A stretch of DNA of 64,000 nucleotides from Candidatus Obscuribacterales bacterium. Lineage in GTDB: Bacteria; Cyanobacteriota; Vampirovibrionia; Obscuribacterales; Obscuribacteraceae. Below, piece by piece: positions 24,112-33,681 of the stretch. The stretch is from assembly GCA_949127735.1 (NCBI GenBank), contig CASBPX010000027.1:1-64000 (forward strand), in the 5' to 3' direction. The number at the start of each line of letters is the position of its first letter. The first letter of the stretch is position 1. A program made the position numbers and the translations under genes. Under the pieces are notes generated by a model. That model did no database searches and was not told the origin of the DNA. It saw only the letters and a list, made by a program, of their open reading frames with translations.

Positions 24112-26784
24112 CTATTGCTTTTTCACAGTGACCGATGAGCTGGATGCCTTAGTGCCCGAGGGCTTCACCAAAATTTCTACAGGACTGCGTGGACTTGCCG
24201 GTTTAGAGCCTAGTTGGGGCTCATTATCCAGACCAAGCTTTGGTACTACCACCGGTGCTTGCAGCTGAGTGCGATCTCTCAATACTTCCTCTTCAACCTG
24301 CTCTTTCAAATAGTTAAAAGCTTGGTTAAGAGTGGTATCAGTGCCGTGTAAGGTCAAGCCTTCAATCAGCCGCCGGGTAAACACGCCATTAGAATAGCGC
24401 TTTGACTCCCAGGATATCTGATCGGCTTGACTGGCTGCAACCACAATTTGCCCCGGAGGCGAAACTAAAGTCTCGGCGGTAATATTGCGAATGCGATAAA
24501 TGCCCTTGCCACCCGTTGCTTCGGGTCCGGCTGGTTCCGCGGTTTCGGCAACCTCTGTATAGACTGCCTTTTCTTTGGGCACGTCGCTATTGGTAGCCGC
24601 GCCACCGTGACAAACGTCAAGAAACACACAGATGCGATCAGACGGCACCAGACTTTTAAGACCGGCCACCAGCCATTGCATAGGAATACCAGAAAAGACA
24701 ATATTGTGACCGTTGCCTTCATAAGGCACAATAAAGTTAGCACCGCCCACCTGGCTGGCGGCCTGAGTGCCGTGGCTGGAAATATAGATCACTGCCATGT
24801 CATCCTTCTTGACGACACGCTTCAACCACTTGTCGCCAAGTAGTGCCACGATATTTGACCTGGTGGCATCTTGATCGGTAACCAATTTGACATGGTCAGG
24901 TTGGAAATTGGCACGAGTGATGAGGAAATTTTTGAAGTCGATGGCGTCTTTTGCGGCAAATCGCAAGTTAAGCGACGAATCTTGAAAACTACTGATACCT
25001 ACTACCAGTGCCCACTTATCTTGAATAGGTCTGGCTCCAGGTGGAGCAGATGTCACCGCTTCTGCCGGCTGATTTTGCTCAAAATAAAGGCCCTTCTCGG
25101 CTTTTTCAATTGACCGCGCTCTGACTATTAACGGTTTTGCTTCAGCAGTTTTATTTGCAGAAATAAGCACTTTAGCGAGAATTTCGAGATCGCGAGCTAC
25201 TAACAAATTACTTTCACTGGTGAGGCGCTGATCACGAGCCAACAGGCGCCGTGCGTATTGCTCGGCCGAGTCTAAGTGGGCAGTATCATCTTTCAAAATA
25301 TCAACCAATTCGCGCAGTATCAGCGCTACATAATCATGATCGGCGCCAAGCGATTGCTCTTCTATTGCTAGAGCGCGCACTAGAAATGGTACCGCTTTGG
25401 CTTTTTGATCATTTCTCACCAGAATGTCGGCGAGATTAACGAGATTTTGCGCTACTTGAATGTGCGACTTGCCATAAACTTTTTCGCGCACGGCCAGAGC
25501 CTGAGTCAATAATGCCTCTGCTTGATCGAGGCGGCCCATATTGCTGTACAGGAAAGCAAGATTGTTCATGCAGGTGGCGGCTTCTGGATGCTCATCGCCG
25601 TGGATCGCCCTGGAGATTTCCAGCGCTTCTTTATAAACTTGTTCTGAAAGTGAATATTTACCCTGACGCAAATATAACTGGCCCAGGGTAGTTAAGTCGA
25701 GCACCACTGCCGGTGACTTTCTCCCCGCTGCTTTTTCATCGATAGCCAGTGCTTGTTTTACGCTTTTTTCTGTCGCTCTATAATTGTCACACTCAAGGTA
25801 AGCATTGCCCAATGCCAGTAGTGTAGCGCTCAACTGCTGATCGTCTGATGTTGCTTCTTTGAGACGAATTTGCAGTGCTTTTTGCAGGACAATAATAGCC
25901 AGGTCAGGGCGATTTTCACTGAGCAGGCGGCCGCGAACAACAAGAGCGGCAGCCAATTCTTGCGACTGTCCAAATTGTTTTTCAACCTCAGCAATGGCTT
26001 GTTTGGAGGTGCTGTCGGCCTTAGCATCCTTGCCTTGCTTCTGATATAGAACGGCCAGGCTGGCTAGATTTTTCGACAGCGACAGGTCTTTGGCGTTGAT
26101 AATCTGACGCTGAGTCGTAGCCAGGGTATAAAGCGTCTCGGCTTCTGCAAGGCGGCCCTGGCTCAAGTAAAAGTCAGCCAGACGTTCTTGAGCAATTAAA
26201 ACGGCGGGATCGCTCTTACTGTGATCTTGCTCTTTCAGTTTTATCGCTTGCAGCAACAAGGCTTCAACTTTGCCTATCGCCCCAGTGCGCTGGTAGAGCA
26301 TGGCAAGATCGGTATAAACAGAGGCCTTGGCATTACTTTCATTGAGTTTTTCGGCAATTTCTTGTTGTTGTTGAAGGATTTTTTCAGCATCGGCAAATTT
26401 GCCTTCGGCCATGAGCACATGATTGAGTGAGCGCAAATCGACGAATCGAACGGCGTCGGTGGCGCTTTCATCTAATCTGATCAACTGCTGGTAATGGGTT
26501 TCAGCCGCGCCATAATTGCCGGTTGATGAGTAGACACCAGCTAGCGCCCTCAAGGTCTTCGCTTTGCGTGCGTCGCTGTTTTCAAAATCGTTGGCAGAAT
26601 TCCATGCAGCAGTTAATTGCTTCTCGGCTTCCGGCCAGTTACGAGCCTGGGCGGCATTGACACCAGAAGCAAAGAGAGCCTGCCAGACCGATTCTTGCCC
26701 GCAGACAAAGCTGCCTGCCGACGCGCTCAGAAGAACGGTGAGGGCCAGAGCGGCAGTTTTGCTTTTGACTTGAAAATCACGCAT
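24112..26784 (-). CDS. Exported TPR protein with intact caspase-like (C14) protease domain
   Basis: 890 aa. An N-terminal signal peptide is followed by ~11-12 TPR units of the kinesin-light-chain type (residues ~35-560). The caspase-like p20 domain starts near residue 588 (KWALVVGISSF); the dyad is His in YISSHGT (about residue 670) and Cys in FLDVCHGG (about residue 724), so it appears active, as in bacterial orthocaspases. A Pro/Ser/Lys-rich tail ends the protein. These enzymes usually cut after basic residues. Translationally coupled to the hydrolase downstream. The start is an ATG at 26784 with a weak ribosome site. Confidence 0.9.
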   Translation of the reverse strand: MRDFQVKSKTAALALTVLLSASAGSFVCGQESVWQALFASGVNAAQARNWPEAEKQLTAAWNSANDFENSDARKAKTLRALAGVYSSTGNYGAAETHYQQLIRLDESATDAVRFVDLRSLNHVLMAEGKFADAEKILQQQQEIAEKLNESNAKASVYTDLAMLYQRTGAIGKVEALLLQAIKLKEQDHSKSDPAVLIAQERLADFYLSQGRLAEAETLYTLATTQRQIINAKDLSLSKNLASLAVLYQKQGKDAKADSTSKQAIAEVEKQFGQSQELAAALVVRGRLLSENRPDLAIIVLQKALQIRLKEATSDDQQLSATLLALGNAYLECDNYRATEKSVKQALAIDEKAAGRKSPAVVLDLTTLGQLYLRQGKYSLSEQVYKEALEISRAIHGDEHPEAATCMNNLAFLYSNMGRLDQAEALLTQALAVREKVYGKSHIQVAQNLVNLADILVRNDQKAKAVPFLVRALAIEEQSLGADHDYVALILRELVDILKDDTAHLDSAEQYARRLLARDQRLTSESNLLVARDLEILAKVLISANKTAEAKPLIVRARSIEKAEKGLYFEQNQPAEAVTSAPPGARPIQDKWALVVGISSFQDSSLNLRFAAKDAIDFKNFLITRANFQPDHVKLVTDQDATRSNIVALLGDKWLKRVVKKDDMAVIYISSHGTQAASQVGGANFIVPYEGNGHNIVFSGIPMQWLVAGLKSLVPSDRICVFLDVCHGGAATNSDVPKEKAVYTEVAETAEPAGPEATGGKGIYRIRNITAETLVSPPGQIVVAASQADQISWESKRYSNGVFTRRLIEGLTLHGTDTTLNQAFNYLKEQVEEEVLRDRTQLQAPVVVPKLGLDNEPQLGSKPASPRSPVEILVKPSGTKASSSSVTVKKQ

Positions 26785-26928
26785 GGTAGAGACGGGCCTA
26801 AATTGAGCATTCTACCAACCTGACACTGCTTGTGGCGAAGTTAGGAAGAATTCTCATCTCATCTCGTCTCATCTTATTTTTGACGGCCAAAGCTGGCCAA
26901 AACCTCTGCGGCACTGTAAATTAGGGCG

Positions 26929-27987
26929 ATGTCTTACTCTCCACCAGCCGCCAGCGTTGAAGTACAACGCACACCTGCATATTTTAGCCTGGTCAAAGGC
27001 CTCAACACCGTAAGCTATTTAGCCGTACTCTGGCTGACATGGAAATTTTTCAGCGGCCAATTAGACGTGCAGTTTTCGGGCGGTTGCGTAGCCGTAAGCG
27101 GCGCCTGGCTAATTTTAACCCGTATAAAAGTAGACCATTTACTGCAGACTTATTTTGATGTGCTCTCGCGCATTGAGCTGCAACTACCAGTGGTGCTCGG
27201 TATCCTCATCAGTTCAGTTGCTCTTTTGGCCAGAGCAATTCATCCAGTGGTGCACGTAGTTGCCCTGGCCGAGCTGGCACTATGGATATATATTTTCGTT
27301 CTTTATAGAAGAAACAAAGCACGTTTCAAAAAACAGGGCTATGGGCCAGTGCCTTTTAATACTCTGATTAATCCGCCGGCTGCGGTATTGCAATCAGGCG
27401 ATTTGCTTCTCACCAGCGGAAATATAGCCAGAACTTTGCACGAAAGTGTTGGTCATGCCGAAACCGTAATAGAAATGGCGGACGGGAAAAAAATGCTTTT
27501 CAGCTCATATATGGCCAAAGGCTGCATTCTCCATGACATTGATGATGTCACTGGTGCGTGCTACAAGGGCCATTATGTGGGCCTGCATTTGAAGACGCCG
27601 TGGACAGTGGAGCAAAAAAAGGCGGCCGCCGACGCAGCTCTAGAAATGGTGCAGACCAATAAAAAGTGGGCCGCTGAAGAGAATACTCGAGTGCTAAAAA
27701 GAATTGATTATCTGCCTTTACCACAATCTACTAAAGATGGCCTGCGAAAGTTTTTTCACGCCAGCGGTTACGACTGGTTCGGCACCTTTATGGGCCGCAT
27801 CGCCAGCGATCGGTGGACCTGTATTGGTGCCGCCGTAGAACTGTACAGACGGCTAGGAGTGCCAATCAATCACTATGGCACCGGCCTGTTTGGTGCCGGC
27901 ACCACTCTATTAGACCCAATTATGCCCGTGCGGTTTTTATCCGATCCGGCCTTGCATTTGATTACTAAAGACCCAGAAAGTCTTTGA
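26929..27987 (+). CDS. Membrane protein with permuted NlpC/P60-like papain fold
   Basis: 352 aa. Four or so membrane helices (residues ~25-125) precede a soluble domain. That domain has the order QSGDLLLTSG, then a candidate His in VGHAETVIEM, then a Cys in RWTCIGAAVELYRRLG, the His-before-Cys order of circularly permuted NlpC/P60 enzymes (YiiX/YaeF/LRAT-like). Such enzymes act on amide or ester bonds in lipids or peptidoglycan. The assignment rests on these few motifs. Its 3' end overlaps the convergent gene by 23 bp. Confidence 0.6.
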   Translation: MSYSPPAASVEVQRTPAYFSLVKGLNTVSYLAVLWLTWKFFSGQLDVQFSGGCVAVSGAWLILTRIKVDHLLQTYFDVLSRIELQLPVVLGILISSVALLARAIHPVVHVVALAELALWIYIFVLYRRNKARFKKQGYGPVPFNTLINPPAAVLQSGDLLLTSGNIARTLHESVGHAETVIEMADGKKMLFSSYMAKGCILHDIDDVTGACYKGHYVGLHLKTPWTVEQKKAAADAALEMVQTNKKWAAEENTRVLKRIDYLPLPQSTKDGLRKFFHASGYDWFGTFMGRIASDRWTCIGAAVELYRRLGVPINHYGTGLFGAGTTLLDPIMPVRFLSDPALHLITKDPESL

Positions 27988-28717
27988 TTTTTTCAGTTGC
28001 TGAAACTTTGGGCCGGTAAAATTCGCCTGTCCAACCCTGGTTGCCGGCTACAGCATTATTGCTTGATTGGGAAGAACTGGCCATTTCATAAAGCGTCGAT
28101 AATAGAGCACGACACTGGGCGGTAGCACCCTTGCCTTCGACTTTCAACTCCTGCGGTGAATAATGAGCTTGTGTATCCATCTGCCCGACGAATCGAGCAT
28201 ATTCAGGGCGCAGGCTAAAGCCGATTAATGGCAACTGTGGTTGCGCAAAAACTGTAGATACTTCGTCTAACAATTCTTGCAATGCATTGAGATCCCAGGC
28301 CAATACTTTTCTGCCTTCGAACAATTTATTTAAGTGAATAACAATCTCACTGAAAGGCAGTGCATTGAACACCACGGCCTGATCAATACCATGATCACTA
28401 ATTAGTTCGTTGGCTATCACTTGCTGTGGCTTGAGCATAGTTTCAAACAAAACCTTGCCCCCTGGAGTCACCACTGATAGTGTCAAGAGCCGTATGGACG
28501 ACGACAAAACGCTATTGCGCAAATCTGAAGGTTCAGCGCGACTAACATTGATTGCAAGCATCAACCAATCGGTGGAATCAATTAGATACCGGGCCCAGAT
28601 AATCGACTTGTTGCGGTCTACAGGGCTTGGATGGATGCCAGGATCAATTTTGGCAGAATGCATATCTATTCTCAAAGTAGGGGCAAGCAACATTTTAGCC
28701 CCTTGCCGCTTGAGCAA
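27965..28717 (-). CDS. Hypothetical protein with degenerate DnaQ-exonuclease-like region
   Basis: 250 aa, cytosolic. Residues ~75-155 follow the layout of DEDD exonucleases (LLTLSVVTPGGKVLFETMLKP, then a HGI motif ISDHGIDQAVV, then VLAWDLNALQELL), but the first motif has no D-x-E, so catalysis is unlikely. The remainder is not recognised. The gene is convergent with the permuted NlpC/P60 gene and the last 23 bp of both overlap. Whether it is a substrate-binding protein or a chance resemblance cannot be settled by eye. Confidence 0.55.
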   Translation of the reverse strand: MLKRQGAKMLLAPTLRIDMHSAKIDPGIHPSPVDRNKSIIWARYLIDSTDWLMLAINVSRAEPSDLRNSVLSSSIRLLTLSVVTPGGKVLFETMLKPQQVIANELISDHGIDQAVVFNALPFSEIVIHLNKLFEGRKVLAWDLNALQELLDEVSTVFAQPQLPLIGFSLRPEYARFVGQMDTQAHYSPQELKVEGKGATAQCRALLSTLYEMASSSQSSNNAVAGNQGWTGEFYRPKVSATEKIKDFLGL

Positions 28718-28768
28718 GATTAACCCTTTACAATCCTTGTGTTCAAAGTTGGCACCTGGCGCCTAACT

Positions 28769-31306
28769 TTATTTCTGGTTATGGCGATAAAGCTTGCGAA
28801 TACTTTCTTTGTCACGGCTAGAAAGCTCTGACGAACATGACTTCCAGTACATTACATCTTGTCCGGCGGGAGAGTGTCCAACTCCAATGACGTGACCAAA
28901 TTCGTGCATAAAAAGTGTATAAAGATGAGTTTTTGCAAATGAACTCATTTCTTGATTGATGATCTTGTCAATGCCGTTTTGCACTGAAGACTCACCATCG
29001 TATGATGGGCAGTAGACGCGCACATGGGCCTTATCCAGCGCTCTGGCACCAGCGTCACCGTTGACGTAAATTACACTGGTGCGACCGGCAGAACTGTAAG
29101 GAATATCGTCATACGAAGTCACTCTTTCGATATATACATCGGCCTCGCTGGCGCTGTCTACAAAAGCAAGCTTGACCGGTGAGTTTTCAAAATCAGTCCA
29201 CTGCGCCATGGCCTTAAGCATCAATTTTTTCAAGTCTCCGCCGAAACCATTGGTGGTGCTTTTCTCCACAAACACTTTTAGTGGAAAGCGCTTTGCTTGC
29301 CAAAAACTGTTTGGTTCGGCCTTAAGATAGTCACTGTCTGAAGGTGGGCTTTTATGGCGGCTTAACAAGTTATATTCAATGTCACCTATGGTCCAGGTTA
29401 AGCGGTCGATTTCATCGAGATCTTGCTCGTCTTTCAGACATAACTTAAAACGATCGCGTGCCTTTTTAAAATCACTGGTGGCTTCTTTATAGTGCCCGAG
29501 AAGATCAAGGGCAATGGCGCGAGACTCATACCAGTCAGCCACCTGCCTGGTTTTGGTGGCAGGAAACTCGTCAATCATGCGCGTATAAAGTTTGGCCGAC
29601 TGTTCAAATTGATTAGCCATCTGAGCTACCCAGGCCATCTGCCACAAGGTGGCTAAAACCTGATCTTTCTCATCGCCATTGGCTTCACGCATAGAAAGCA
29701 AAACCGCATCACTAATGGTGGCCTGGTCGTAACGCTTGCAAGCAATAGAGGCGTCGGCGTAGCCTTGAAGTGCATCGCTCAATTGCCGCTTTAAACTCTC
29801 GTCGGAAGGCTTTGAAGCCATTTGAGTTGATTTAAAGTAATGATTGGCAAGTCGTTCAGCTAATTGTTCAAACGAAAGCGTTTGAAAATTTTCAACTGGT
29901 TCGTCCAGTTCTCGTGCGGCCAAAAGCTGCATGGTCTCAAGGTAAAACCGTCTGGCAAACTCTCCACGTTCTGCCGCAAGTAAAATACGACCAAGCGTGC
30001 TTCTTGTATCTACCGCCGCATTTTCCGTTTTGCCTTTCTTTTCCCTCAACTTTAGCGCTTCAGTCATATAGTGCTCAGCTTCATCGCAAGAGCCCGCCCA
30101 GAATAAAGTTTCACCCAGGTCATAAGAAACACTGGAGCGCAAATCTTCTAGTTCAGGAAAATAGAATTTGCCGACTAGATTGGCCTTACGAAAAAGATGC
30201 GCGGCATCGCTAAGTTTGCCGTCAATTTTACACAGATATGCAGCTGAAACTAAGGCATGCAAGCTATGCACGACCCTGTCTTTTTGCTCTTGTGTAATTA
30301 CCGAATTTTTGTCTGGCGGTAAAGGTACATCAACCAGACCAATTTCAGCCAAGCGCACGAATTGCTCGACGGTTTCATCGGTCTGCGGCCTGGCCGAAAG
30401 TGGCGACTGTTTTAGATTTTCAATCACGGCACTAAAATGTTGCAGAGCCTCTTCACGGCGATCAAGGCCGCTCAAGCTCTGAGCCAGGGCCAGTCTGGTT
30501 TCGCGCTCTTGCAACTGCCGCTTGTCTCCGCTAGCCTGCTCATAAGCAGTCAGAGCCTGTCGCAACTTTGCTTCGGCCTCCTCAAATTTTCCTTGTTTAA
30601 ATAGTGCTACACCGTCTGAATAGAGACTTTCTGCCTCTACATCAACATTCGGGCTTACATTGCGATTGGCATGCTCCATAGATTTTACTTTAGCACCTGG
30701 CTGTGCAAGCAAGTTTATTGCTGTCAATAATGAGCGACTGTTTTCAGGTTCACTGTTTATTAGATCATTAGCCAATTTCAGTGCTAGTTGATGGGCCGCT
30801 GAGAACGAGGGCTTTGGCTTGGTAATGCCGTCTTTTTTTTTATCGGGCTCAACTTCTTTAGTCGATGACTGTTGAAAGACAACCAGAGCTATAAGCTCAT
30901 TGCGCGCCTTGTCAAAATGCTTGGCCCTCGCCAGTGTATGTAATTGCAATATCATTTCGGCCCGGGCTAACCGACGGTTAGAAAATTTTGTCAGCAATTG
31001 AAGCTCGGCGTCACGGCTGACTTTGTCAATTTGTTTGAGAGATTTTGAGTCAGGAGCAATTTGATTGAGCACAGTGCGTGCTAAATATTGATCAACTAAA
31101 ACTTGGTTTAAATTGGCTTGCCAACCGCTGTTAATCAAGCTGTTAATACCCAGATCGGAAGCTTTAAGGGCACCGTCCCAGGTAGTAATTTTTTCGTGCT
31201 CACCAAAGAGAAAACTATCATGAGAAGCCCACGTGCTAGGTCCGGCAAGCCACAAAAGCAGGCTCAAAGACGCCGGCAGCAGTGGTTTACTTTTCAAGCT
31301 TATCAA
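28769..31306 (-). CDS. Exported TPR protein with matrixin-like metalloprotease domain
   Basis: 845 aa. Signal peptide ending TWASH. Residues ~210-640 hold TPR-like helical repeats. The C-terminal ~190 residues are a zinc protease: HEFGHVIGVGH at 801-811 gives the metzincin signature HExxHxxGxxH, followed by the Met-turn DVMYW (Met819), so matrixin-like. It is therefore likely an extracytoplasmic endopeptidase carried on a protein-binding scaffold. It is transcribed leftward, 52 bp upstream of the degenerate exonuclease gene, possibly in the same operon. Confidence 0.88.
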   Translation of the reverse strand: MISLKSKPLLPASLSLLLWLAGPSTWASHDSFLFGEHEKITTWDGALKASDLGINSLINSGWQANLNQVLVDQYLARTVLNQIAPDSKSLKQIDKVSRDAELQLLTKFSNRRLARAEMILQLHTLARAKHFDKARNELIALVVFQQSSTKEVEPDKKKDGITKPKPSFSAAHQLALKLANDLINSEPENSRSLLTAINLLAQPGAKVKSMEHANRNVSPNVDVEAESLYSDGVALFKQGKFEEAEAKLRQALTAYEQASGDKRQLQERETRLALAQSLSGLDRREEALQHFSAVIENLKQSPLSARPQTDETVEQFVRLAEIGLVDVPLPPDKNSVITQEQKDRVVHSLHALVSAAYLCKIDGKLSDAAHLFRKANLVGKFYFPELEDLRSSVSYDLGETLFWAGSCDEAEHYMTEALKLREKKGKTENAAVDTRSTLGRILLAAERGEFARRFYLETMQLLAARELDEPVENFQTLSFEQLAERLANHYFKSTQMASKPSDESLKRQLSDALQGYADASIACKRYDQATISDAVLLSMREANGDEKDQVLATLWQMAWVAQMANQFEQSAKLYTRMIDEFPATKTRQVADWYESRAIALDLLGHYKEATSDFKKARDRFKLCLKDEQDLDEIDRLTWTIGDIEYNLLSRHKSPPSDSDYLKAEPNSFWQAKRFPLKVFVEKSTTNGFGGDLKKLMLKAMAQWTDFENSPVKLAFVDSASEADVYIERVTSYDDIPYSSAGRTSVIYVNGDAGARALDKAHVRVYCPSYDGESSVQNGIDKIINQEMSSFAKTHLYTLFMHEFGHVIGVGHSPAGQDVMYWKSCSSELSSRDKESIRKLYRHNQK

Positions 31307-31360
31307 CCCATGACATAATGGCAGCTATAATTTAACAGCCAGTTTAACAGCTTTCTTAAG

Positions 31361-31729
31361 GTGCCTATTTTGAGTGATTATGGTGCTCAGTTTAATTCAG
31401 TAGCCGATCTGGTCTCTACAGCCACCAAGGGCATTTTCAATAAAATCGATCATATGCTTTTTAAAGCATTGATAGCTGGGCTGAAAAATGAAGATTATCA
31501 AGCAGTCAGCATAGTTATCGATCAACTGGTTAAAGAACAAAAACCTGTGAGCATTCCGCCCCTTTATTTTGTCTCGCAAGCCCATCCTAACGACAGGGCC
31601 AGGCAGAAAGCGGAAGTTGCACTTAAAGCGTTCAATCAAGATCAAAAAATTGCCCAATTAACAGCCGGCAAAGAGCTTAAAGCGGCAGTGGCCGATCTGA
31701 TCAAAGAATACGGTAATTATAAATCTTAA
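31361..31729 (+). CDS. Small hypothetical protein
   Basis: About 122 aa, soluble and mostly helical, no family recognised (central IDQLVKEQKPVSIPPLYFVSQAHPNDRARQ). The start is uncertain: GTG at 31361, or TTG at 31370 (fMet-SDYGAQ), which has AAGG at a better distance. Divergent from the TPR-matrixin gene (54 bp) and convergent with the EF-hand protein (20 bp). Confidence 0.6.
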   Translation: MPILSDYGAQFNSVADLVSTATKGIFNKIDHMLFKALIAGLKNEDYQAVSIVIDQLVKEQKPVSIPPLYFVSQAHPNDRARQKAEVALKAFNQDQKIAQLTAGKELKAAVADLIKEYGNYKS

Positions 31730-31749
31730 ATTGAAATTCAAAGTCGTGG

Positions 31750-33678
31750 TCAGGCTTGTTTCCACGGATTGCCGGCGGCACTGGTTTTCTTTTTAGTGCG
31801 CATCAAATGAGACACCTTCGAGCCTGACTCGCTGTCTTCTTCAAAATAAACAACTTTGAAATAGTGTAAAAATTGCTCAGTGCTAAATTGCATCGGCTCG
31901 TCACTAAGCGCGCTCTGCCCTTGGCCGTAGATACTGGCGAGAAAGACCTGGCCACGCTGCACATCTATTCCGGTGAGCGGATAAGGCTTATTAGCAATGG
32001 GAGATGTGCCGGAGAAAGCCGAAGCATCAGGAACAAAATCTGAAGAAACGGCGATCACTAGCTGTTTTTTACCAGTCAGGTCAGCAATCTTGCGCAATAA
32101 ATCTGCCGGTAAACAATCAGCTGTGACCAGTGTGCCTGTAGTGGCACCGGTTAAGGTTTCAATCACTTGAGCTGCCCGAGAAAATGACTCGTTACGCTGA
32201 TCTGCCAGCTTTGCGCCCAATCTATTGGTTTGAGCCATATAGATTCCGTTGGCTTTCTCCAACAATGGAAACCAAAAGCCGTATTTGGCCGCCAGCGCAT
32301 AACGCATCATCTCTTCCGGACGAGGCGGCATCACCTCTAGCGGCTTACCCTGAGCCCCAGGAAAGTTGATGGAAAAACTATGATCAAGATTTTCGCAAAT
32401 AATGCGCATCATGGCACGCGGCCGAGTTTCAGCCAGGGAGCCCACCCCGGCCGCGAAATAGGCATCACCCATAGTGCCTAGCCTGACAGCGGCTGGTTTA
32501 ATTGAAACCAGTGGATAATCAAGGTCGGCATAAAGTGTGGGCTTAAACTCGGTAAATTGGCCGGTTTTCGTAATCTGCCCGTTTTGAAGAATACCCTTGC
32601 TAATTGCCTCAGTATTACCCATGGTGCTGGCTACTTGAAAGGCAAAAGCGAGCGTAAAATCTTGTTTGGTTAAAGCCGGCACCGTGCCGTCAGAAAGGGC
32701 GGGCCGCTCTGCCAAGATCTTGCATCCCACTGCATAAATAAGACGAACAAAGCCTTTTTCTGACTCGCTCAGATGATCGCTTTCCAGTACCGATGAAAGT
32801 TCAAAGAAATCAACGTAGCCATTGAAATCGAGGTCAACCAGTGTATAAATGCGATCGATGGTGGCAGTCAACTCAGGTGTGAGAGCTAACTTGGCAAAAC
32901 GTTTATCAGCCGATAAGTGAAGAGGGGCGGTAGTTACTTCACGGGGTCTTTTCGCCCCACGTGGCTTGGGCCAGCCTTCAGCATCAGAATAATTGGCATC
33001 ATAGACTGGCTCCCCGGGCGGCACCACTCCCCAGTCACGTAAATCTGGTGCACTTTTTAAAGGTGCAGCTTCAGGCATTTGGAAGGCATCTTGAGAGACG
33101 CTGGCATCTTCAAGAGAAAAAGCATTTTGAACAACGCTTGCTTGCACGCTAGATTGCTGTGTAGCAAAAGCGTCTTGAGCCACCGAAGCTTGTTGCGAAT
33201 AACTGGCATTTTGAGACACACTTGTATGTGGCGCATTGAACGCATCTTGAGTAACATGTGCCATTGCTGAATAGGTGGCATTTTCAGCCACACTAGTGTG
33301 CTGCCAGTCAAAAGTATTTTCAAAAACTTTTGCTTCCTGCGTCGGTGCCGCGTTCTGCGATATGGTAACGCCCTGAGAAAGCATAACATCTTGAGCAATA
33401 TTAGCCTGGCCGCCGTTTTGTCCTGATGAAGGCGACACTGGAGCATTTGGCGCAGTGCCAGCAGCTTGAGCAGGTCCGGAAGTTTGAGCCGGAGCAGAAA
33501 CACTAATGCCGGAAGTCATAGTATGGAACCAATCTGGCGGAGATGTATCCATACCAAATGTATAAGCAGCATTGCCTGGTTCGTTTACAAAGAATGAATA
33601 ACCTGAAGGCGAGCCAGGTAGGTCGCCACCAGCAGCGGTATTATCTTTCTTTTTTTCATTAGTATCTGCTTCAGACAA
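31750..33678 (-). CDS. EF-hand protein with Ala/Gln/Ser repeat region, unknown function
   Basis: 642 aa. No signal peptide. Residues ~90-215 are an imperfect repeat array around SVAQDAF / SVSQNA units. A canonical EF-hand loop, DLDFNGYVDFFE, occurs near residue 272, with the 1-3-5-12 ligand pattern D-D-N-E, so calcium binding is plausible. The C-terminal half is not recognised. It is followed immediately upstream (4 bp) by a secreted coiled-coil protein, so the two likely form one operon. Ca-dependent assembly is a guess. Confidence 0.72.
   Translation of the reverse strand: MSEADTNEKKKDNTAAGGDLPGSPSGYSFFVNEPGNAAYTFGMDTSPPDWFHTMTSGISVSAPAQTSGPAQAAGTAPNAPVSPSSGQNGGQANIAQDVMLSQGVTISQNAAPTQEAKVFENTFDWQHTSVAENATYSAMAHVTQDAFNAPHTSVSQNASYSQQASVAQDAFATQQSSVQASVVQNAFSLEDASVSQDAFQMPEAAPLKSAPDLRDWGVVPPGEPVYDANYSDAEGWPKPRGAKRPREVTTAPLHLSADKRFAKLALTPELTATIDRIYTLVDLDFNGYVDFFELSSVLESDHLSESEKGFVRLIYAVGCKILAERPALSDGTVPALTKQDFTLAFAFQVASTMGNTEAISKGILQNGQITKTGQFTEFKPTLYADLDYPLVSIKPAAVRLGTMGDAYFAAGVGSLAETRPRAMMRIICENLDHSFSINFPGAQGKPLEVMPPRPEEMMRYALAAKYGFWFPLLEKANGIYMAQTNRLGAKLADQRNESFSRAAQVIETLTGATTGTLVTADCLPADLLRKIADLTGKKQLVIAVSSDFVPDASAFSGTSPIANKPYPLTGIDVQRGQVFLASIYGQGQSALSDEPMQFSTEQFLHYFKVVYFEEDSESGSKVSHLMRTKKKTSAAGNPWKQA
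33036..33402 (-). repeat. Imperfect coding repeats in the EF-hand protein
   Basis: About six to eight copies of a ~10-residue unit (QDAF/QNA with a preceding SV), in pairs spaced about 20 residues apart. Copies are similar in protein and DNA, suggesting expansion by slippage or duplication. Confidence 0.6.
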
Positions 33679-33681
33679 TAT

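Noticed and set aside
26850..26876. TCTCA/ATCTC short repeats before the TPR-NlpC/P60 divergent region
   Set aside because: Only a few imperfect 5-bp units; could be simple low-complexity DNA without function.
33036..33402. CRISPR-like spacing in the repeat region
   Set aside because: The repeats are in-frame protein repeats with no constant palindromic unit or unique spacers.
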